This document shows, piece after piece, positions 35,384-44,411 of a stretch of DNA of 64,000 bases (positions are counted from its first letter, which is position 1; each line of letters opens with the position of its first letter). This stretch comes from Gillisia sp. (lineage in GTDB: Bacteria > Bacteroidota > Bacteroidia > Flavobacteriales > Flavobacteriaceae). The position numbers were made by a program, and so were the translations under genes. The stretch spans positions 62,001 to 126,000 of the forward strand of contig JAGXIL010000062.1 in assembly GCA_024635655.1 (NCBI GenBank), read 5' to 3'. The notes beneath the pieces are model-generated. The model was not told where the DNA came from. It saw only the letters and a program-made list of their open reading frames with translations, and searched no databases.

Positions 35384-36389
35384 CATTTCTAATAAACTCT
35401 TCTATTAGATTGTCAAATTTTAGAGCATTATTTAAAAATTTCATTTTCATGGGAAGGTAAAATAAGGCTTGATGGCTAAACAAGTCTTTTAGTCGCATGT
35501 AATCCTTCTCTGTAGTTATAATTAAAGGCGCTTTGGCAATTCTTTCCAGGTCCTTTGGATAAAAATTATGATGATCAGGAAATTCAAGATGTTCAAAGTT
35601 TATATTTTGCCTGGTTAGAAAATTGGCTAAGGGTGTGGGGTTGGCTATCCCCGTTACCAGGCAAACCTTTTCTCCCTCTATATCCTTTATAGGAACCTCC
35701 TCCTTTTCACTGCAAATTTTACTATGGTAGCCTATATAACTAAAAAACAATTCCTGATTGTTTTTGACCCCAAGGCTTCCCTTAATTTTTTCCTGCTCCC
35801 GGGCTTTAAGGTTTTCTGGACATTTAGTCACTACTACTATATTTGCACGGCTCGCTCCACTTGCAGGTTCTCTTAAATTTCCGGTGGGCAGAACAAAGTC
35901 ATTTACGTATAAATTTCCATAAGAGGTTAATAGAATATTTAATCCTGCTTTTACTTTTCTGTGTTGAAAAGAATCGTCAAGTAAGATCACTTCAGGAGAG
36001 CTTTCAGAATGCAACAGGGAGATCCCTCTTTGCCGGTCTTCATCTACCGCTACCCGGGCATTGGGAAAATTGACCTTGAACTGAAGTGGTTCATCCCCAA
36101 CCATGGATGCTATTTCAGTGCCCTGGAGAAGGTGAAACCCCCGGGTTTTACGCCCATACCCCCTGCTTAAGGTCGCTACCCGGTATTCCGGCATAAGCAG
36201 TCTCAGCAGGTATTCTATCATAGGAGTTTTACCTGTACCTCCAACACTAAGATTCCCCACTCCTATAACCGGAAAAGAATAGGATATAGAATTGAATAAA
36301 TTTATATCGTAAAAATAATTTCGCAACCTGATTATAAGGCTATACAATAAGGAAAAGGGAATTAGGATTTTTCTAAGGATACTCATCAT
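35376..36389 (-). CDS. lpxK: Tetraacyldisaccharide 4'-kinase
   Basis: 337 residues. Adds the 4'-phosphate to the lipid A precursor at the inner membrane. The P-loop VGNLSVGGTGKTPMIEYLL lies near residue 50, and LLDDSFQHRKVKAG is the family Asp-His site. LVTGIANP and ITTEKDYMRLKDL match conserved C-terminal blocks. A short N-terminal hydrophobic helix (ILIPFSLLYSLIIRL) is the membrane anchor. Adjacent ATGs at 36389 and 36386 are equally good; the ATG at 36434 would overlap the divergent Nif3 gene and is less likely. Shows that lipid A is made. Confidence 0.94.
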   Translation of the reverse strand: MMSILRKILIPFSLLYSLIIRLRNYFYDINLFNSISYSFPVIGVGNLSVGGTGKTPMIEYLLRLLMPEYRVATLSRGYGRKTRGFHLLQGTEIASMVGDEPLQFKVNFPNARVAVDEDRQRGISLLHSESSPEVILLDDSFQHRKVKAGLNILLTSYGNLYVNDFVLPTGNLREPASGASRANIVVVTKCPENLKAREQEKIKGSLGVKNNQELFFSYIGYHSKICSEKEEVPIKDIEGEKVCLVTGIANPTPLANFLTRQNINFEHLEFPDHHNFYPKDLERIAKAPLIITTEKDYMRLKDLFSHQALFYLPMKMKFLNNALKFDNLIEEFIRNEK

Positions 36390-36406
36390 TACGAAAGTAG
36401 AATAAT

Positions 36407-36414
36407 TATATTTG
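36407..36414 (+). promoter_or_regulatory. Candidate -7 box TATATTTG for the Nif3/coiled-coil operon
   Basis: A perfect TAnnTTTG match 18 nt before the ATG at 36433; it would lie inside lpxK if that gene began at 36434. Confidence 0.6.
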
Positions 36415-36432
36415 AATTTAAAATAGGATATC

Positions 36433-37527
36433 ATGATAATTGCCGAGGTCTTAGACTATCTGGAACAATTTGCTCCCCTTGCCACCGCAGAAGATTTTGA
36501 CAATGTAGGCTTATTGGTTGGAAATTCTAAAACAAAAGTTTCCAACATATTAATTACACTAGACACGCTGGAGGAGGTTGTAGACGAAGCGATAGAAAAA
36601 GACTGCAACCTAATAATAAGTTTTCATCCCATCATATTTTCTGGACTTAAACGCCTAAATGGGAATAACTATGTAGAAAGAACAGTGATAAAAGCGATAC
36701 AAAATAACATCGCTATTTATGCCATTCATACTGCCCTGGATAATCATATTGAAGGAGTAAATAAAATGATCTGTGACAAATTAAACCTGGTCAATACTAA
36801 GATCCTTATTCCTGCAAAAAACAAAATAAAAAAGCTTACCACCTATATTCCAACTGCACAGGCAGAGGAGCTAAGGCAAAAATTATTTAAAGCAGGTGCC
36901 GGTTCTATAGGAAATTACGAGAATTGCAGTTTCAACCTTGAAGGAACAGGCAGCTTTATGCCTAATGAAGAAGCTAATCCTTCAATTGGCTCCTGGGGAA
37001 AGGTGCATTATGAAAAAGAGACCCAAATAGGAATAACCTTTCCTTCACATTTAGAATCAAAGGTGTTGAAAAGTTTATTTAAGCACCACCCTTACGAAGA
37101 AGTGGCCTATGAGATCATTACTTTGGATAATAAAAACCAGCATCAAGGAATGGGAATGGTAGGAGAGTTTACTGAAACCATGGGCGAAATTGAATTTCTA
37201 AGCCAGTTAAAATCTACATTTCATTCAGGATGTATAAGGCATTCTGATCTTTTGGGAAAACCCATAAGAAAAGTTGCAGTCTTAGGTGGCAGCGGAAGTT
37301 TTGCCATTGAAGAAGCCAAAAATGCAGGAGCAGATTTTTTCATAACCGCCGACCTTAAATATCATGATTTTTATAAAGCCGAGGGAAAGCTGGTACTTGC
37401 AGATATTGGGCACTATGAAAGTGAACAATACACAAAAGAATTAATACATTCGCATCTTAGCAAAAAATTTAGTAATTTTGCACTTATTTTAGCGAACACA
37501 AAAACCAATCCTATCAAGTATTATTAA
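36433..37527 (+). CDS. Nif3-like dinuclear metal centre hexameric protein
   Basis: 364 residues. Conserved metal-binding residues of the Nif3/YbgI family: LATAEDFDNVGLLVGN, ISFHPIIFSGLKRL, AIHTALDNH and the C-terminal DIGHYESEQYTKE. The middle holds the PII-like insert typical of longer members. The family forms toroidal hexamers with a dinuclear metal site; a broadly accepted reaction is lacking, despite the 'GTP cyclohydrolase I type 2' label. It is followed after 2 bp by the coiled-coil gene, a pairing recurrent in Bacteroidota, and is divergent from lpxK. Confidence 0.92.
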   Translation: MIIAEVLDYLEQFAPLATAEDFDNVGLLVGNSKTKVSNILITLDTLEEVVDEAIEKDCNLIISFHPIIFSGLKRLNGNNYVERTVIKAIQNNIAIYAIHTALDNHIEGVNKMICDKLNLVNTKILIPAKNKIKKLTTYIPTAQAEELRQKLFKAGAGSIGNYENCSFNLEGTGSFMPNEEANPSIGSWGKVHYEKETQIGITFPSHLESKVLKSLFKHHPYEEVAYEIITLDNKNQHQGMGMVGEFTETMGEIEFLSQLKSTFHSGCIRHSDLLGKPIRKVAVLGGSGSFAIEEAKNAGADFFITADLKYHDFYKAEGKLVLADIGHYESEQYTKELIHSHLSKKFSNFALILANTKTNPIKYY

Positions 37528-37529
37528 CT

Positions 37530-38309
37530 ATGGCAAAAAAAACCGATGTTACTGTAGAAGAGAAGTTAAGAGCGTTGTACGATCTTCAACTAATTGACTC
37601 TAGAATAGACGAAATTAGAAATGTACGAGGCGAACTTCCGTTGGAGGTAGAAGACTTAGAAGATGAAGTAGCCGGACTAAATACACGTGTTAAAAAATTA
37701 GAAGCCGATCTTGAAGTTATTGATAACGACATAAAGAGTAAAAAAATTCTTATGGACGATTCAAAAGCGGCAATAAAAAAATATACCGAACAACAAAAGA
37801 ACGTTCGTAATAATCGTGAATTTAATGCTTTAAGCAAAGAAGTTGAATTCCAGGAACTGGAAATAGAACTTGCAGAAAAGCATATTAAAGAATACAGGGC
37901 TCAAATTGAGCAAAAGAAAGAGATCATAGCTCAAACCCAGGAGCGCCTTACCGACAGGGAAAAACATCTGACTCACAAAAAAGGTGAACTTGATGCCATT
38001 CTTGCCGAAACTCAGAAAGAAGAAGAAATGCTGAGCCAAAAATCTCAGGATTTTGAAAATCAGATTGAAGAACGATTAGTGAGCGCCTATAAGCGTATTA
38101 GAAATAATGTAAAAAATGGACTTGCCGTTGTTCCCGTTGAAAGAGGAGCATCAGGTGGTTCTTACTTTACCATCCCACCCCAGGTAATTGTAGAGATTTC
38201 CGGAAGAAGAAAAATTATTACTGACGAACACAGTGGCAGGATATTGGTTGATGAAGACCTGGCCAGAGAAGAGCAGGAAAAAATGGCTGCTTTCTTTTCT
38301 AAAGCATAA
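37530..38309 (+). CDS. Coiled-coil protein of the C4 zinc-ribbon (zf-RING_7/CT398-like) family lacking the cysteines
   Basis: 259 residues. Residues 20-185 are one long coiled coil (LEDEVAGLNTRVKKLEADLE and on). The C-terminal part, VVPVERGASGGSYFTIPPQV to DEHSGRILVDEDLA, aligns with the zinc-ribbon end of the family (pattern GxCGGCxxxxPPQ ... CxxCGRIL), but every cysteine position is Ser, Glu or His-Ser. So the protein belongs to the family by architecture and PPQ/GRIL landmarks yet cannot bind zinc through cysteines. Family members resemble flagellar/secretion-associated coiled-coil proteins; function in Bacteroidota is unknown. Two bp follow the Nif3 gene, so it is coupled. Confidence 0.85.
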   Translation: MAKKTDVTVEEKLRALYDLQLIDSRIDEIRNVRGELPLEVEDLEDEVAGLNTRVKKLEADLEVIDNDIKSKKILMDDSKAAIKKYTEQQKNVRNNREFNALSKEVEFQELEIELAEKHIKEYRAQIEQKKEIIAQTQERLTDREKHLTHKKGELDAILAETQKEEEMLSQKSQDFENQIEERLVSAYKRIRNNVKNGLAVVPVERGASGGSYFTIPPQVIVEISGRRKIITDEHSGRILVDEDLAREEQEKMAAFFSKA

Positions 38310-38326
38310 TTTTTAAAAAGATTTGA

Positions 38327-38369
38327 AAAGGGATGTTTAAAGCCAGGCTTTAAACATCCCTTTTTTTTT
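38327..38369 (+). terminator. Terminator after the Nif3/coiled-coil operon
   Basis: GGGATGTTTAAAGCC (38330-38344) pairs with GGCTTTAAACATCCC (38346-38360), followed by nine T residues. Confidence 0.9.
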
Positions 38370-38456
38370 GCTTTCTACATAAATCTAGCATTAACACTCC
38401 TTTCACACATATATTCTATTTATGGTCTAACTTTATCCAGTCCTAAACTATACTCC

Positions 38457-39071
38457 ATGATTAACAAAATGTATGTCCTCGGCCTTTTTAGTTTTCTACT
38501 TATAGTTTCCTGTAAAAATGAACCTGAAGCGGGGTATGACCCGGTGAATAACACCGATATTGAATATTCTCCTACTGAAAGTGGAGTTACCCGAGATAAT
38601 GCTAATGCTAATAAAATGGAAACAGGTGAAATTGATCCCGGCCATGATACCAGTGGTAACAACGTAAGACAGGAACAAGGTTCAGAAAAAACAGCAAGCC
38701 TTAGTGGTACCTTTATAAAACTGGGAGAGGAAAGCGATAAAGAATGTAATTGCTATTGTTTAGATATTGATTATAATTCCACCTCAGAATTGTGTTTGAT
38801 CCCCGGTGAAATGTATATTGAGACAAGAATGAAAAGAAGTAACGACAACACAGTTAACCTCTTTTTAGTAGGTCCTTCGGCCAAAAACACTACCGGAGAA
38901 AATATTCCCTGGGATACATTTGATACAAATATTCCTATAGCTTCAGTTACTTCAATTGCTAATGGAGATTTGCAAATGAATTGGTTAGGTTTTACCTCCA
39001 ACGGCGACTTAGCTATGGACTATGCCATTTACGGCAAAAAAACCTTAGAAGGAATTTACAAAAAGAAATAA
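38457..39071 (+). CDS. Hypothetical lipoprotein with a cysteine cluster, upstream of msrA
   Basis: 204 residues from the ATG at 38457; a second ATG at 38469 is equally plausible. A lipobox IVSC follows a hydrophobic segment (YVLGLFSFLLIVSC). The next 75 residues are an acidic, Asn/Thr/Gly-rich linker. The folded part carries the motif ECNCYCLDID with three cysteines close together and one more in SELCLIP, then a beta-rich region. Not recognised as a known family. Only two bases separate it from the msrA gene, so the products are likely made together on the same side of the membrane. Confidence 0.75.
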   Translation: MINKMYVLGLFSFLLIVSCKNEPEAGYDPVNNTDIEYSPTESGVTRDNANANKMETGEIDPGHDTSGNNVRQEQGSEKTASLSGTFIKLGEESDKECNCYCLDIDYNSTSELCLIPGEMYIETRMKRSNDNTVNLFLVGPSAKNTTGENIPWDTFDTNIPIASVTSIANGDLQMNWLGFTSNGDLAMDYAIYGKKTLEGIYKKK

Positions 39072-39073
39072 GT

Positions 39074-39736
39074 ATGAGATCCCTGTTTATATTGACCTTT
39101 AGCATTTTTTTATTCTCCTGTGGAAACGGGAATACTCAAACGGTAACAAAAGAAGAAATTGCAAATGCGGAACCCATAGAGGTACCTATGGAAAATAATA
39201 TGGCTAAGGCTTATTTCGCCAGTGGGTGCTTTTGGTGCGTTGAAGCCATCTATGAAAGTGTGAAGGGTGTAGACGAGGTTATATCCGGATACTCGGGTGG
39301 TCATACTGAAAATCCCACTTATGAATCCAGTAATACCGGTACCACAGGTCACGCAGAAGCCGTTGAAGTTATTTATGATCCGGAAGTTATTGATTTTCCT
39401 ACATTAGTAGAAATCTATTTCGGTTCTCAAAATCCTACCCAGGTGAATGGCCAGGGACCGGACCAAGGCTCACAGTACAGGTCTATATTATTTTTTCAAA
39501 ATCAGGAACAAAAAGAAGCAATTGAGGCTATAAAAACTGAAGTAAGTAAAAAATATGATCAACCTATTGCAGCTGAAGTTTTACCCTTTCAAAAATTTTG
39601 GGTTGCAGAAGATTATCATCAGGATTATGAAAAATTAAATCCGGGAAATCCTTATATTCAAAAGGTTTCCATACCCAGATTGAATAAATTCAAACAAAAT
39701 TTTTCTCACCTCTTAAGAGAAGATCACACAAATTAA
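39074..39736 (+). CDS. msrA: Peptide-methionine (S)-S-oxide reductase, lipoprotein form
   Basis: 220 residues. Reduces methionine-S-sulfoxide in proteins. The catalytic GCFWC motif is near residue 51 in ASGCFWCVEAIYES, with SGYSGGHTENPTY, TGHAEAVEV and FWVAEDYHQDY conserved. The N terminus MRSLFILTFSIFLFSCGNG is a lipoprotein signal (LFSC), placing it in the periplasm or outer membrane rather than the cytoplasm. The ATG at 39074 gives this signal; a longer frame from 38981 would overlap the upstream gene. MsrA needs a thiol donor for recycling; the adjacent Cys-cluster lipoprotein is a candidate partner (inference). Confidence 0.93.
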   Translation: MRSLFILTFSIFLFSCGNGNTQTVTKEEIANAEPIEVPMENNMAKAYFASGCFWCVEAIYESVKGVDEVISGYSGGHTENPTYESSNTGTTGHAEAVEVIYDPEVIDFPTLVEIYFGSQNPTQVNGQGPDQGSQYRSILFFQNQEQKEAIEAIKTEVSKKYDQPIAAEVLPFQKFWVAEDYHQDYEKLNPGNPYIQKVSIPRLNKFKQNFSHLLREDHTN

Positions 39737-39759
39737 AAACAGAAACATATTTCGTTGAA

Positions 39760-39789
39760 GAAATGAAGCTCAAAAAGCTTCATTTCTTT
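39760..39789 (+). terminator. Terminator after msrA
   Basis: GAAATGAAGCT (39760-39770) pairs with AGCTTCATTTC (39776-39786) around CAAAA, followed by TTT. Confidence 0.8.
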
Positions 39790-39818
39790 ATTTATTCCGG
39801 CAAAACGCTATAGTTTTC

Positions 39819-39826
39819 TATTTTTA
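39819..39826 (+). promoter_or_regulatory. Candidate -7 box TATTTTTA for the antiporter gene
   Basis: Near-consensus TAnnTTTG box ending 17 nt before the ATG at 39844. Confidence 0.5.
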
Positions 39827-39843
39827 CACCCCAAACCAGCTCC

Positions 39844-41331
39844 ATGGATATTACCACTGAAAATGTTCTGTTAATTGGTTCCCTCCTGTTATTCATTAGC
39901 ATATTGGCAGGAAAAACCTCTTATAAATTCGGGGTCCCTACTTTGGTTTTATTCCTTATGGTTGGCATATTGTCTGGATCTGAAGGTATAGGAAAAATAA
40001 ATTTCGAGGACCCTCAGCTGGCGCAGTTTATAGGTATTGTCTCACTTAATTTCATTCTTTTTTCAGGGGGCCTGGATACCAGCTGGAAAAGTATAAAACC
40101 TGTAATGTGGCAGGGAATTTCACTTTCTACATTAGGAGTTCTTATCACTGCAATTCTGGTTGGGTTTTTCGTAAGTTTTATCACAGATTTTACCATTTAT
40201 GAAGGCCTGCTGCTTGGAGCTATTGTTTCTTCCACCGATGCTGCAGCTGTATTCTCTATATTACGAGGAAAAAATTTAGCTCTAAAAAGCAAATTAAGGC
40301 CTACCCTGGAGCTGGAAAGTGGGAGTAATGATCCCATGGCCTATTTCCTGACTATTGCTTTTTTAGGCCTGGTACTAAACCCAGATCAAAGCGTATACAG
40401 TATTATTCCATTTTTTCTTCAGCAAATTATCATTGGCGGGGTTCTGGGCTTAGGTTTCGGAAAAATGAGCAAGATCATTATTAACAGGATAAAATTAGAT
40501 TTTGAAGGTCTGTATCCTGTACTCGCTATTGCTTTAATGTTTATATCATTTTCTGCAACAGATTTTCTTGGAGGCAATGGTTTTCTCGCAGTATATCTCT
40601 CTGCTGTCTACCTTGGGAACCGTGACATTATCCACAAAAGAACTATCATGCGAATGTTTGATGGTCTGGCCTGGTTGATGCAAATTGTCCTTTTCCTTAC
40701 TTTAGGTCTGCTTGTGTTTCCAAGCCAGGTCTTGCCGGTGGTTGGAATTGGAATTTTCGTATCGGTATTTTTGATCTTTATAGCCAGGCCTTTAAGCGTT
40801 TTTATAAGCCTTATGTTCTTTAAAATGAAAATGCGCAGAAGGTGGTATATTTCCTGGGTAGGGCTTAGGGGTGCAGTTCCAATTGTTTTTGCAACTTATC
40901 CCCTGTTGGCCGGAATAGATAAGGCAGATATGATCTTCAATATCGTATTTTTCGTTTCCCTTAGTTCTGTTCTTGTTCAGGGAACTACTTTATCCCTGGT
41001 TGCAAAATGGCTTCACGTTGCACTGCCGGGAAAAGCCAAAATAAAATCCCCTGTAGATACTTTTTTAAGTGACGGAGTAAAATCCAATATTAGAGAGATC
41101 ATAATTCCGGAAAATAATTTTTCTGTAGGAACGAAAATAGTAGATTTGAAATTTCCAAAAAGAGCTATCATTGCCATGATCTCCCGAAATGAAAAGTTTC
41201 TTACTCCAAACGGAGCAACAAAGATCCAGCCTAACGATTTACTAATTATTCTTTCTGAAGATAAAAACTCTCTACACGAAGTATATGAGCGGCTAAATTT
41301 AGATGTGCCACAGGAGGAGGAAGACCATTAA
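39844..41331 (+). CDS. CPA1-family potassium/proton (or Na+/H+) antiporter with RCK_C domain
   Basis: 495 residues. About 12 membrane segments in the first 400. The cation/proton core has LGAIVSSTDAAAVFSIL and LELESGSNDPMAYFLTI, with the paired acidic residue in the latter, and GLRGAVPIVFATYPLL later. The C-terminal 90 residues (VGTKIVDLKFPKRAIIAMIS ... DLLIILSEDKN) are a TrkA-C/RCK_C ligand-binding domain, the layout of NhaP2/CvrA-type K+/H+ antiporters. It overlaps kmo convergently by 4 bp. Ion choice is inferred. Confidence 0.9.
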   Translation: MDITTENVLLIGSLLLFISILAGKTSYKFGVPTLVLFLMVGILSGSEGIGKINFEDPQLAQFIGIVSLNFILFSGGLDTSWKSIKPVMWQGISLSTLGVLITAILVGFFVSFITDFTIYEGLLLGAIVSSTDAAAVFSILRGKNLALKSKLRPTLELESGSNDPMAYFLTIAFLGLVLNPDQSVYSIIPFFLQQIIIGGVLGLGFGKMSKIIINRIKLDFEGLYPVLAIALMFISFSATDFLGGNGFLAVYLSAVYLGNRDIIHKRTIMRMFDGLAWLMQIVLFLTLGLLVFPSQVLPVVGIGIFVSVFLIFIARPLSVFISLMFFKMKMRRRWYISWVGLRGAVPIVFATYPLLAGIDKADMIFNIVFFVSLSSVLVQGTTLSLVAKWLHVALPGKAKIKSPVDTFLSDGVKSNIREIIIPENNFSVGTKIVDLKFPKRAIIAMISRNEKFLTPNGATKIQPNDLLIILSEDKNSLHEVYERLNLDVPQEEEDH

Positions 41332-42683
41332 ATAGATCTTTGATTTTTCAACATGTCCAGGATCATATCTTCCACTTCTTTACTGTTCCATTTTGCTTCA
41401 ATCTCATTAAGCTTCATGACCTCATCCATTATTTTTCGCTGTTGGTCACCAATGGCCAGGGCTTCAGCATAAGGTTTATCTGAAAAAGTTACCCTGGAAT
41501 ATAATGGCACCCATTTATCGGGAAACTTTTCTGTGAAGTAATTTTCAATCTTTTTCCGCAGTAAAAAATCTGAACTAGCCGTTTTGTTACTCATTTCAAC
41601 AAAATTGCGGTAGCTTAATTCTGCAATTGCATCGGCATTAGGTTTTCGGGAGGTTTGATATTCAGAAAATATGGTTTTCCAGTCATCTCCATATTCATCC
41701 ATAAGGTCATCCAGAACGGCAATGTCTTCAAATCCTGCATTCATACCCTGTCCATAAAATGGTACAATGGCGTGGGCAGAATCTCCTACCAAAGCGATCT
41801 TATCTTCATAGGTCCATGGAAAACACTTCATAGTTACCATAGCACTGGTAGGATGATTAAAAAAATCACGGGTCAAATTTGAAATATCATCTTTAATATC
41901 GGGAAAATAGGTAGTAAAGAATTGCTCTGCCTTTTTTTCTGTAGTAATGTTCTCAAAGGAGACCTCTCCTTCAAATGGCAAAAACAAAGTACAGGTAAAA
42001 CTTCCATTTAGATTGGGCATAGCTATAAGCATAAATTCCCCTCTAGGCCATATATGAAAAGAAGCATTATCAAGTTTATGCGTTCCATCTGGATTAGCAG
42101 GAATTGTGAGCTCCTTGTAGGCAACATCAATGAAATTTTGTGAATAATTGAATCGGCTTTGGCGCTGCATTTTGTGTCTTACCCTGGAAAATGCCCCATC
42201 TGCACCAAAGACAACATCATATTGATATTCTTTCCATTCACTTTTCTCACTTTCTCCGGTATAGATCTTCGCTTCAGCCAGATCAATATCCCAAACCTTT
42301 TCTTCAAACTTAAAAACGGCACCCGCCTCTTCTGCAAGATCTATCATACGGCGGTTTAAAACCCCCCTTGAAATTGAATAGATCGCTTCCCCTTCTTTGC
42401 CGTATTTTTGGAAATAAACCTGCTTCCCCGTAACGTGCATAGCCCTTTTATCTAAAGGCAAGGCAAGTTTCCTGATCTCTGTCTCTATACCTACTTTTTT
42501 CAAAGCATTCCATCCTCTGTTGGACATGGCAAGATTAATAGACCTTCCGGAAAATTCTACAGTTCTTACATCCTGTCTTCTGTCAAAAACTGTAACAGTA
42601 TGCCCCCTCTTACGAAGGTAAATGGCCAATAAAGATCCTACAAGCCCGGAGCCTATAACGGCTATATTTTTTACTTTTTGCAT
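41328..42683 (-). CDS. kmo: Kynurenine 3-monooxygenase
   Basis: 451 residues. FAD- and NADPH-dependent hydroxylation of L-kynurenine to 3-hydroxykynurenine. The FAD motif IGSGLVGSLLAIYLRKRG opens the protein; DGAFSRVRHKM (the DG motif) and LVGDSAHAIVPFYGQGMNAG (the second FAD motif) follow. RSINLAMSNRGWNALKKVG and FHIWPRGEFMLIAMPN are characteristic of Kmo rather than generic hydroxylases. The C-terminal region lacks the eukaryotic membrane anchor. It works with KynU at 47.1-48.4 kb, on the same strand but not adjacent. Firm call. Confidence 0.95.
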   Translation of the reverse strand: MQKVKNIAVIGSGLVGSLLAIYLRKRGHTVTVFDRRQDVRTVEFSGRSINLAMSNRGWNALKKVGIETEIRKLALPLDKRAMHVTGKQVYFQKYGKEGEAIYSISRGVLNRRMIDLAEEAGAVFKFEEKVWDIDLAEAKIYTGESEKSEWKEYQYDVVFGADGAFSRVRHKMQRQSRFNYSQNFIDVAYKELTIPANPDGTHKLDNASFHIWPRGEFMLIAMPNLNGSFTCTLFLPFEGEVSFENITTEKKAEQFFTTYFPDIKDDISNLTRDFFNHPTSAMVTMKCFPWTYEDKIALVGDSAHAIVPFYGQGMNAGFEDIAVLDDLMDEYGDDWKTIFSEYQTSRKPNADAIAELSYRNFVEMSNKTASSDFLLRKKIENYFTEKFPDKWVPLYSRVTFSDKPYAEALAIGDQQRKIMDEVMKLNEIEAKWNSKEVEDMILDMLKNQRSI

Positions 42684-43052
42684 TTGTTGCTTTAAATACC
42701 TTTGAGCAGTGGTACTGACAATTAAAATATAGGATACTATCTGCGGCGCCTCATTATCCTGCGTAAAAATACAGAATTAATGGGAAATGCATACAAATAC
42801 AAACCTTTTTCACAAGCTGTTATACCTGTGCTCTCACCTGGTTTTATATTAAATTCAAAAAAAGTTAAAATACTGCCATTTACCTTATGTTTAACACCGG
42901 TTATTACTTCTAATCATATCTTTAAAAACAAATAATAGCTCATTCACAGGGGTCAGGATAGACCAAGCCTTTAGTGATTGGCAAGGCCTTGATATAAATC
43001 CTACAGAGAATCAATTGGATAAAGGAGAGCTTACTACAAAATATTAAAAATT
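42684..43052. other. 369-bp intergenic region
   Basis: Divergent spacer between kmo and the 81-residue gene. It contains an open stretch 42895-43047 on the plus strand whose end reads like coding sequence (...DWQGLDINPTENQLDKGE...) but without any start codon, so it may be a gene remnant. No RNA gene, clear promoter box or terminator was recognised. Confidence 0.4.
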
Positions 43053-43298
43053 ATGGATCAGGAAAAATTGGATCAAATGCGGGCAATTTTAGCCAAGTTA
43101 GAAGACATTAAAAACAGTCAGGAAAGTATTATTGACAAAATTAATCATGTAATTACAGATCTGTTTCAGCATCCGGATAAAGATCTTGAAAAAGCAATGG
43201 AAGACGCCCACCAGAAATCTTCAGACAATGTTGATTCTGTAAGGGAAGTTATTGATGATTATGAGATCAGGATCAATAAAATGGAGAACGAAGGCTAA
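43053..43298 (+). CDS. Small coiled-coil hypothetical protein
   Basis: 81 residues, acidic, predicted almost entirely helical. Heptad-like spacing runs through LDQMRAILAKLEDIKNSQES and VREVIDDYEIRINKMENE. No signal peptide or membrane segment. I do not recognise the family. It is followed by a terminator-like hairpin at 43332-43362 before the flavin reductase gene, so it is probably monocistronic. Confidence 0.6.
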   Translation: MDQEKLDQMRAILAKLEDIKNSQESIIDKINHVITDLFQHPDKDLEKAMEDAHQKSSDNVDSVREVIDDYEIRINKMENEG

Positions 43299-43331
43299 AC
43301 TTATAGTAGTTAACCCGGATATTATTAACTT

Positions 43332-43362
43332 GAGGTCAATTTTAAAAATTGACCTCTTTTTT
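43332..43362 (+). terminator. Terminator after the small coiled-coil gene
   Basis: GAGGTCAATTT (43332-43342) pairs with AAATTGACCTC (43345-43355), then TTTTTTT; it ends 4 bp before the next ATG at 43366. Confidence 0.75.
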
Positions 43363-43365
43363 AAT

Positions 43366-44010
43366 ATGAAACATTACCATATTTCCGATATTGACGAACT
43401 GGATGAATTATTTCGGAGCAATCTTGTTAATAGTTGCACCGGGTATAAATCGGCAAATTTATTGGCAACCATTTCAAAAGGCGGAAGAACTAACGTAGCC
43501 GTTTTTAATTCTGTTACCCACATTGGAAGCAACCCGCCAATGATAGGATTTATTCTCAGACCCACAACCGTTCCCAGGAATACTTATAAAAACATAAGAG
43601 AAACAGGAGTTTTTACCGTAAATCATATCAATAAGAACATGATTGAACAGGCACATCAAACTGCCGCAAAATATGATGAAAAAACTTCAGAATTTCTGGA
43701 AACAGGCCTGGAAGAAGAGTATCTTCATGCCTTTGATGCTCCATATGTAAAACAATCGTTAATTAAGATGGGCTGCCGGTACCTTAATGAATATAACATC
43801 AAAGAAAACAATACCATTCTGGTTATAGCCTCAATAGAGCACCTCTATTTTGAAGAAGGAATCCGAATGCCGGATGGCTGGTTAAGACTAGAAGATGCTA
43901 ACACAGTAGCAATTAATGGTTTGGACGGTTATGCTCTTCCGGAATTATTGGACCGGTTCCATTATGCAAGGCCTGGAAAAGAAATTAGATCATATTTCAA
44001 GAAAATGTAA
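43366..44010 (+). CDS. Flavin reductase-like, FMN-binding split-barrel protein
   Basis: 214 residues. The split-barrel flavin reductase fold is supported by GYKSANLLATISKGGRTNVAVFNSV, PPMIGFILRPTTVPRNTYKN and GVFTVNHINKNMIEQAHQTA, the order of FMN-contacting strands in the family. Such proteins reduce flavin with NAD(P)H or bind FMN to serve monooxygenases. The start at 43366 is used because an upstream ATG at 43252 lies within the preceding gene. It could supply reduced flavin, but Kmo reduces its own FAD, so no link is claimed. Confidence 0.85.
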   Translation: MKHYHISDIDELDELFRSNLVNSCTGYKSANLLATISKGGRTNVAVFNSVTHIGSNPPMIGFILRPTTVPRNTYKNIRETGVFTVNHINKNMIEQAHQTAAKYDEKTSEFLETGLEEEYLHAFDAPYVKQSLIKMGCRYLNEYNIKENNTILVIASIEHLYFEEGIRMPDGWLRLEDANTVAINGLDGYALPELLDRFHYARPGKEIRSYFKKM

Positions 44011-44411
44011 GGCAAAAAGTAATTATGAAAATTAAAAAATTCGTTAACCTCTTATAATAAACTGTTTACATAAACAATCCTTTTTGTTTGTTTGTTACCA
44101 ACTCAAATTTTGCAAGATGTAAAAGGCTCCGACTAAAGCAAAAAAATACCTCAGAAGGAAAGCTGAAAAGCCGTTCACCTATTATAATTTAGAAAAATTA
44201 TTAAAAATCTCGAAAATTTTCAATAAATTAGTTAAACACTAGTTAAAAAGGTTTTTGTTCCTACAGCTAATGCATAAATTCGAAGGATAAATAACTAATC
44301 AGGTTATTGGTTTTAAATGGCATTTTTACCTGATATAATTTAAGTATGCTTAACCCTAAATAATCAATAACTATTAAACAGTAACTAAGGTTACTTTAAA
44401 CACCAACAATT
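44011..44411. other. 401-bp intergenic region before the DUF5670 gene
   Basis: Very AT-rich. A short inverted element GTTTACATAAAC lies near 44070. I see no further coding sequence, RNA gene or terminator. The long leader may hold control sites for the stress-type membrane protein downstream. Confidence 0.4.

Noticed and set aside
42895-43047. Open stretch ending DWQGLDINPTENQLDKGE before the small coiled-coil gene
   Set aside because: No ATG, GTG or TTG start in frame; kept only as a possible remnant.
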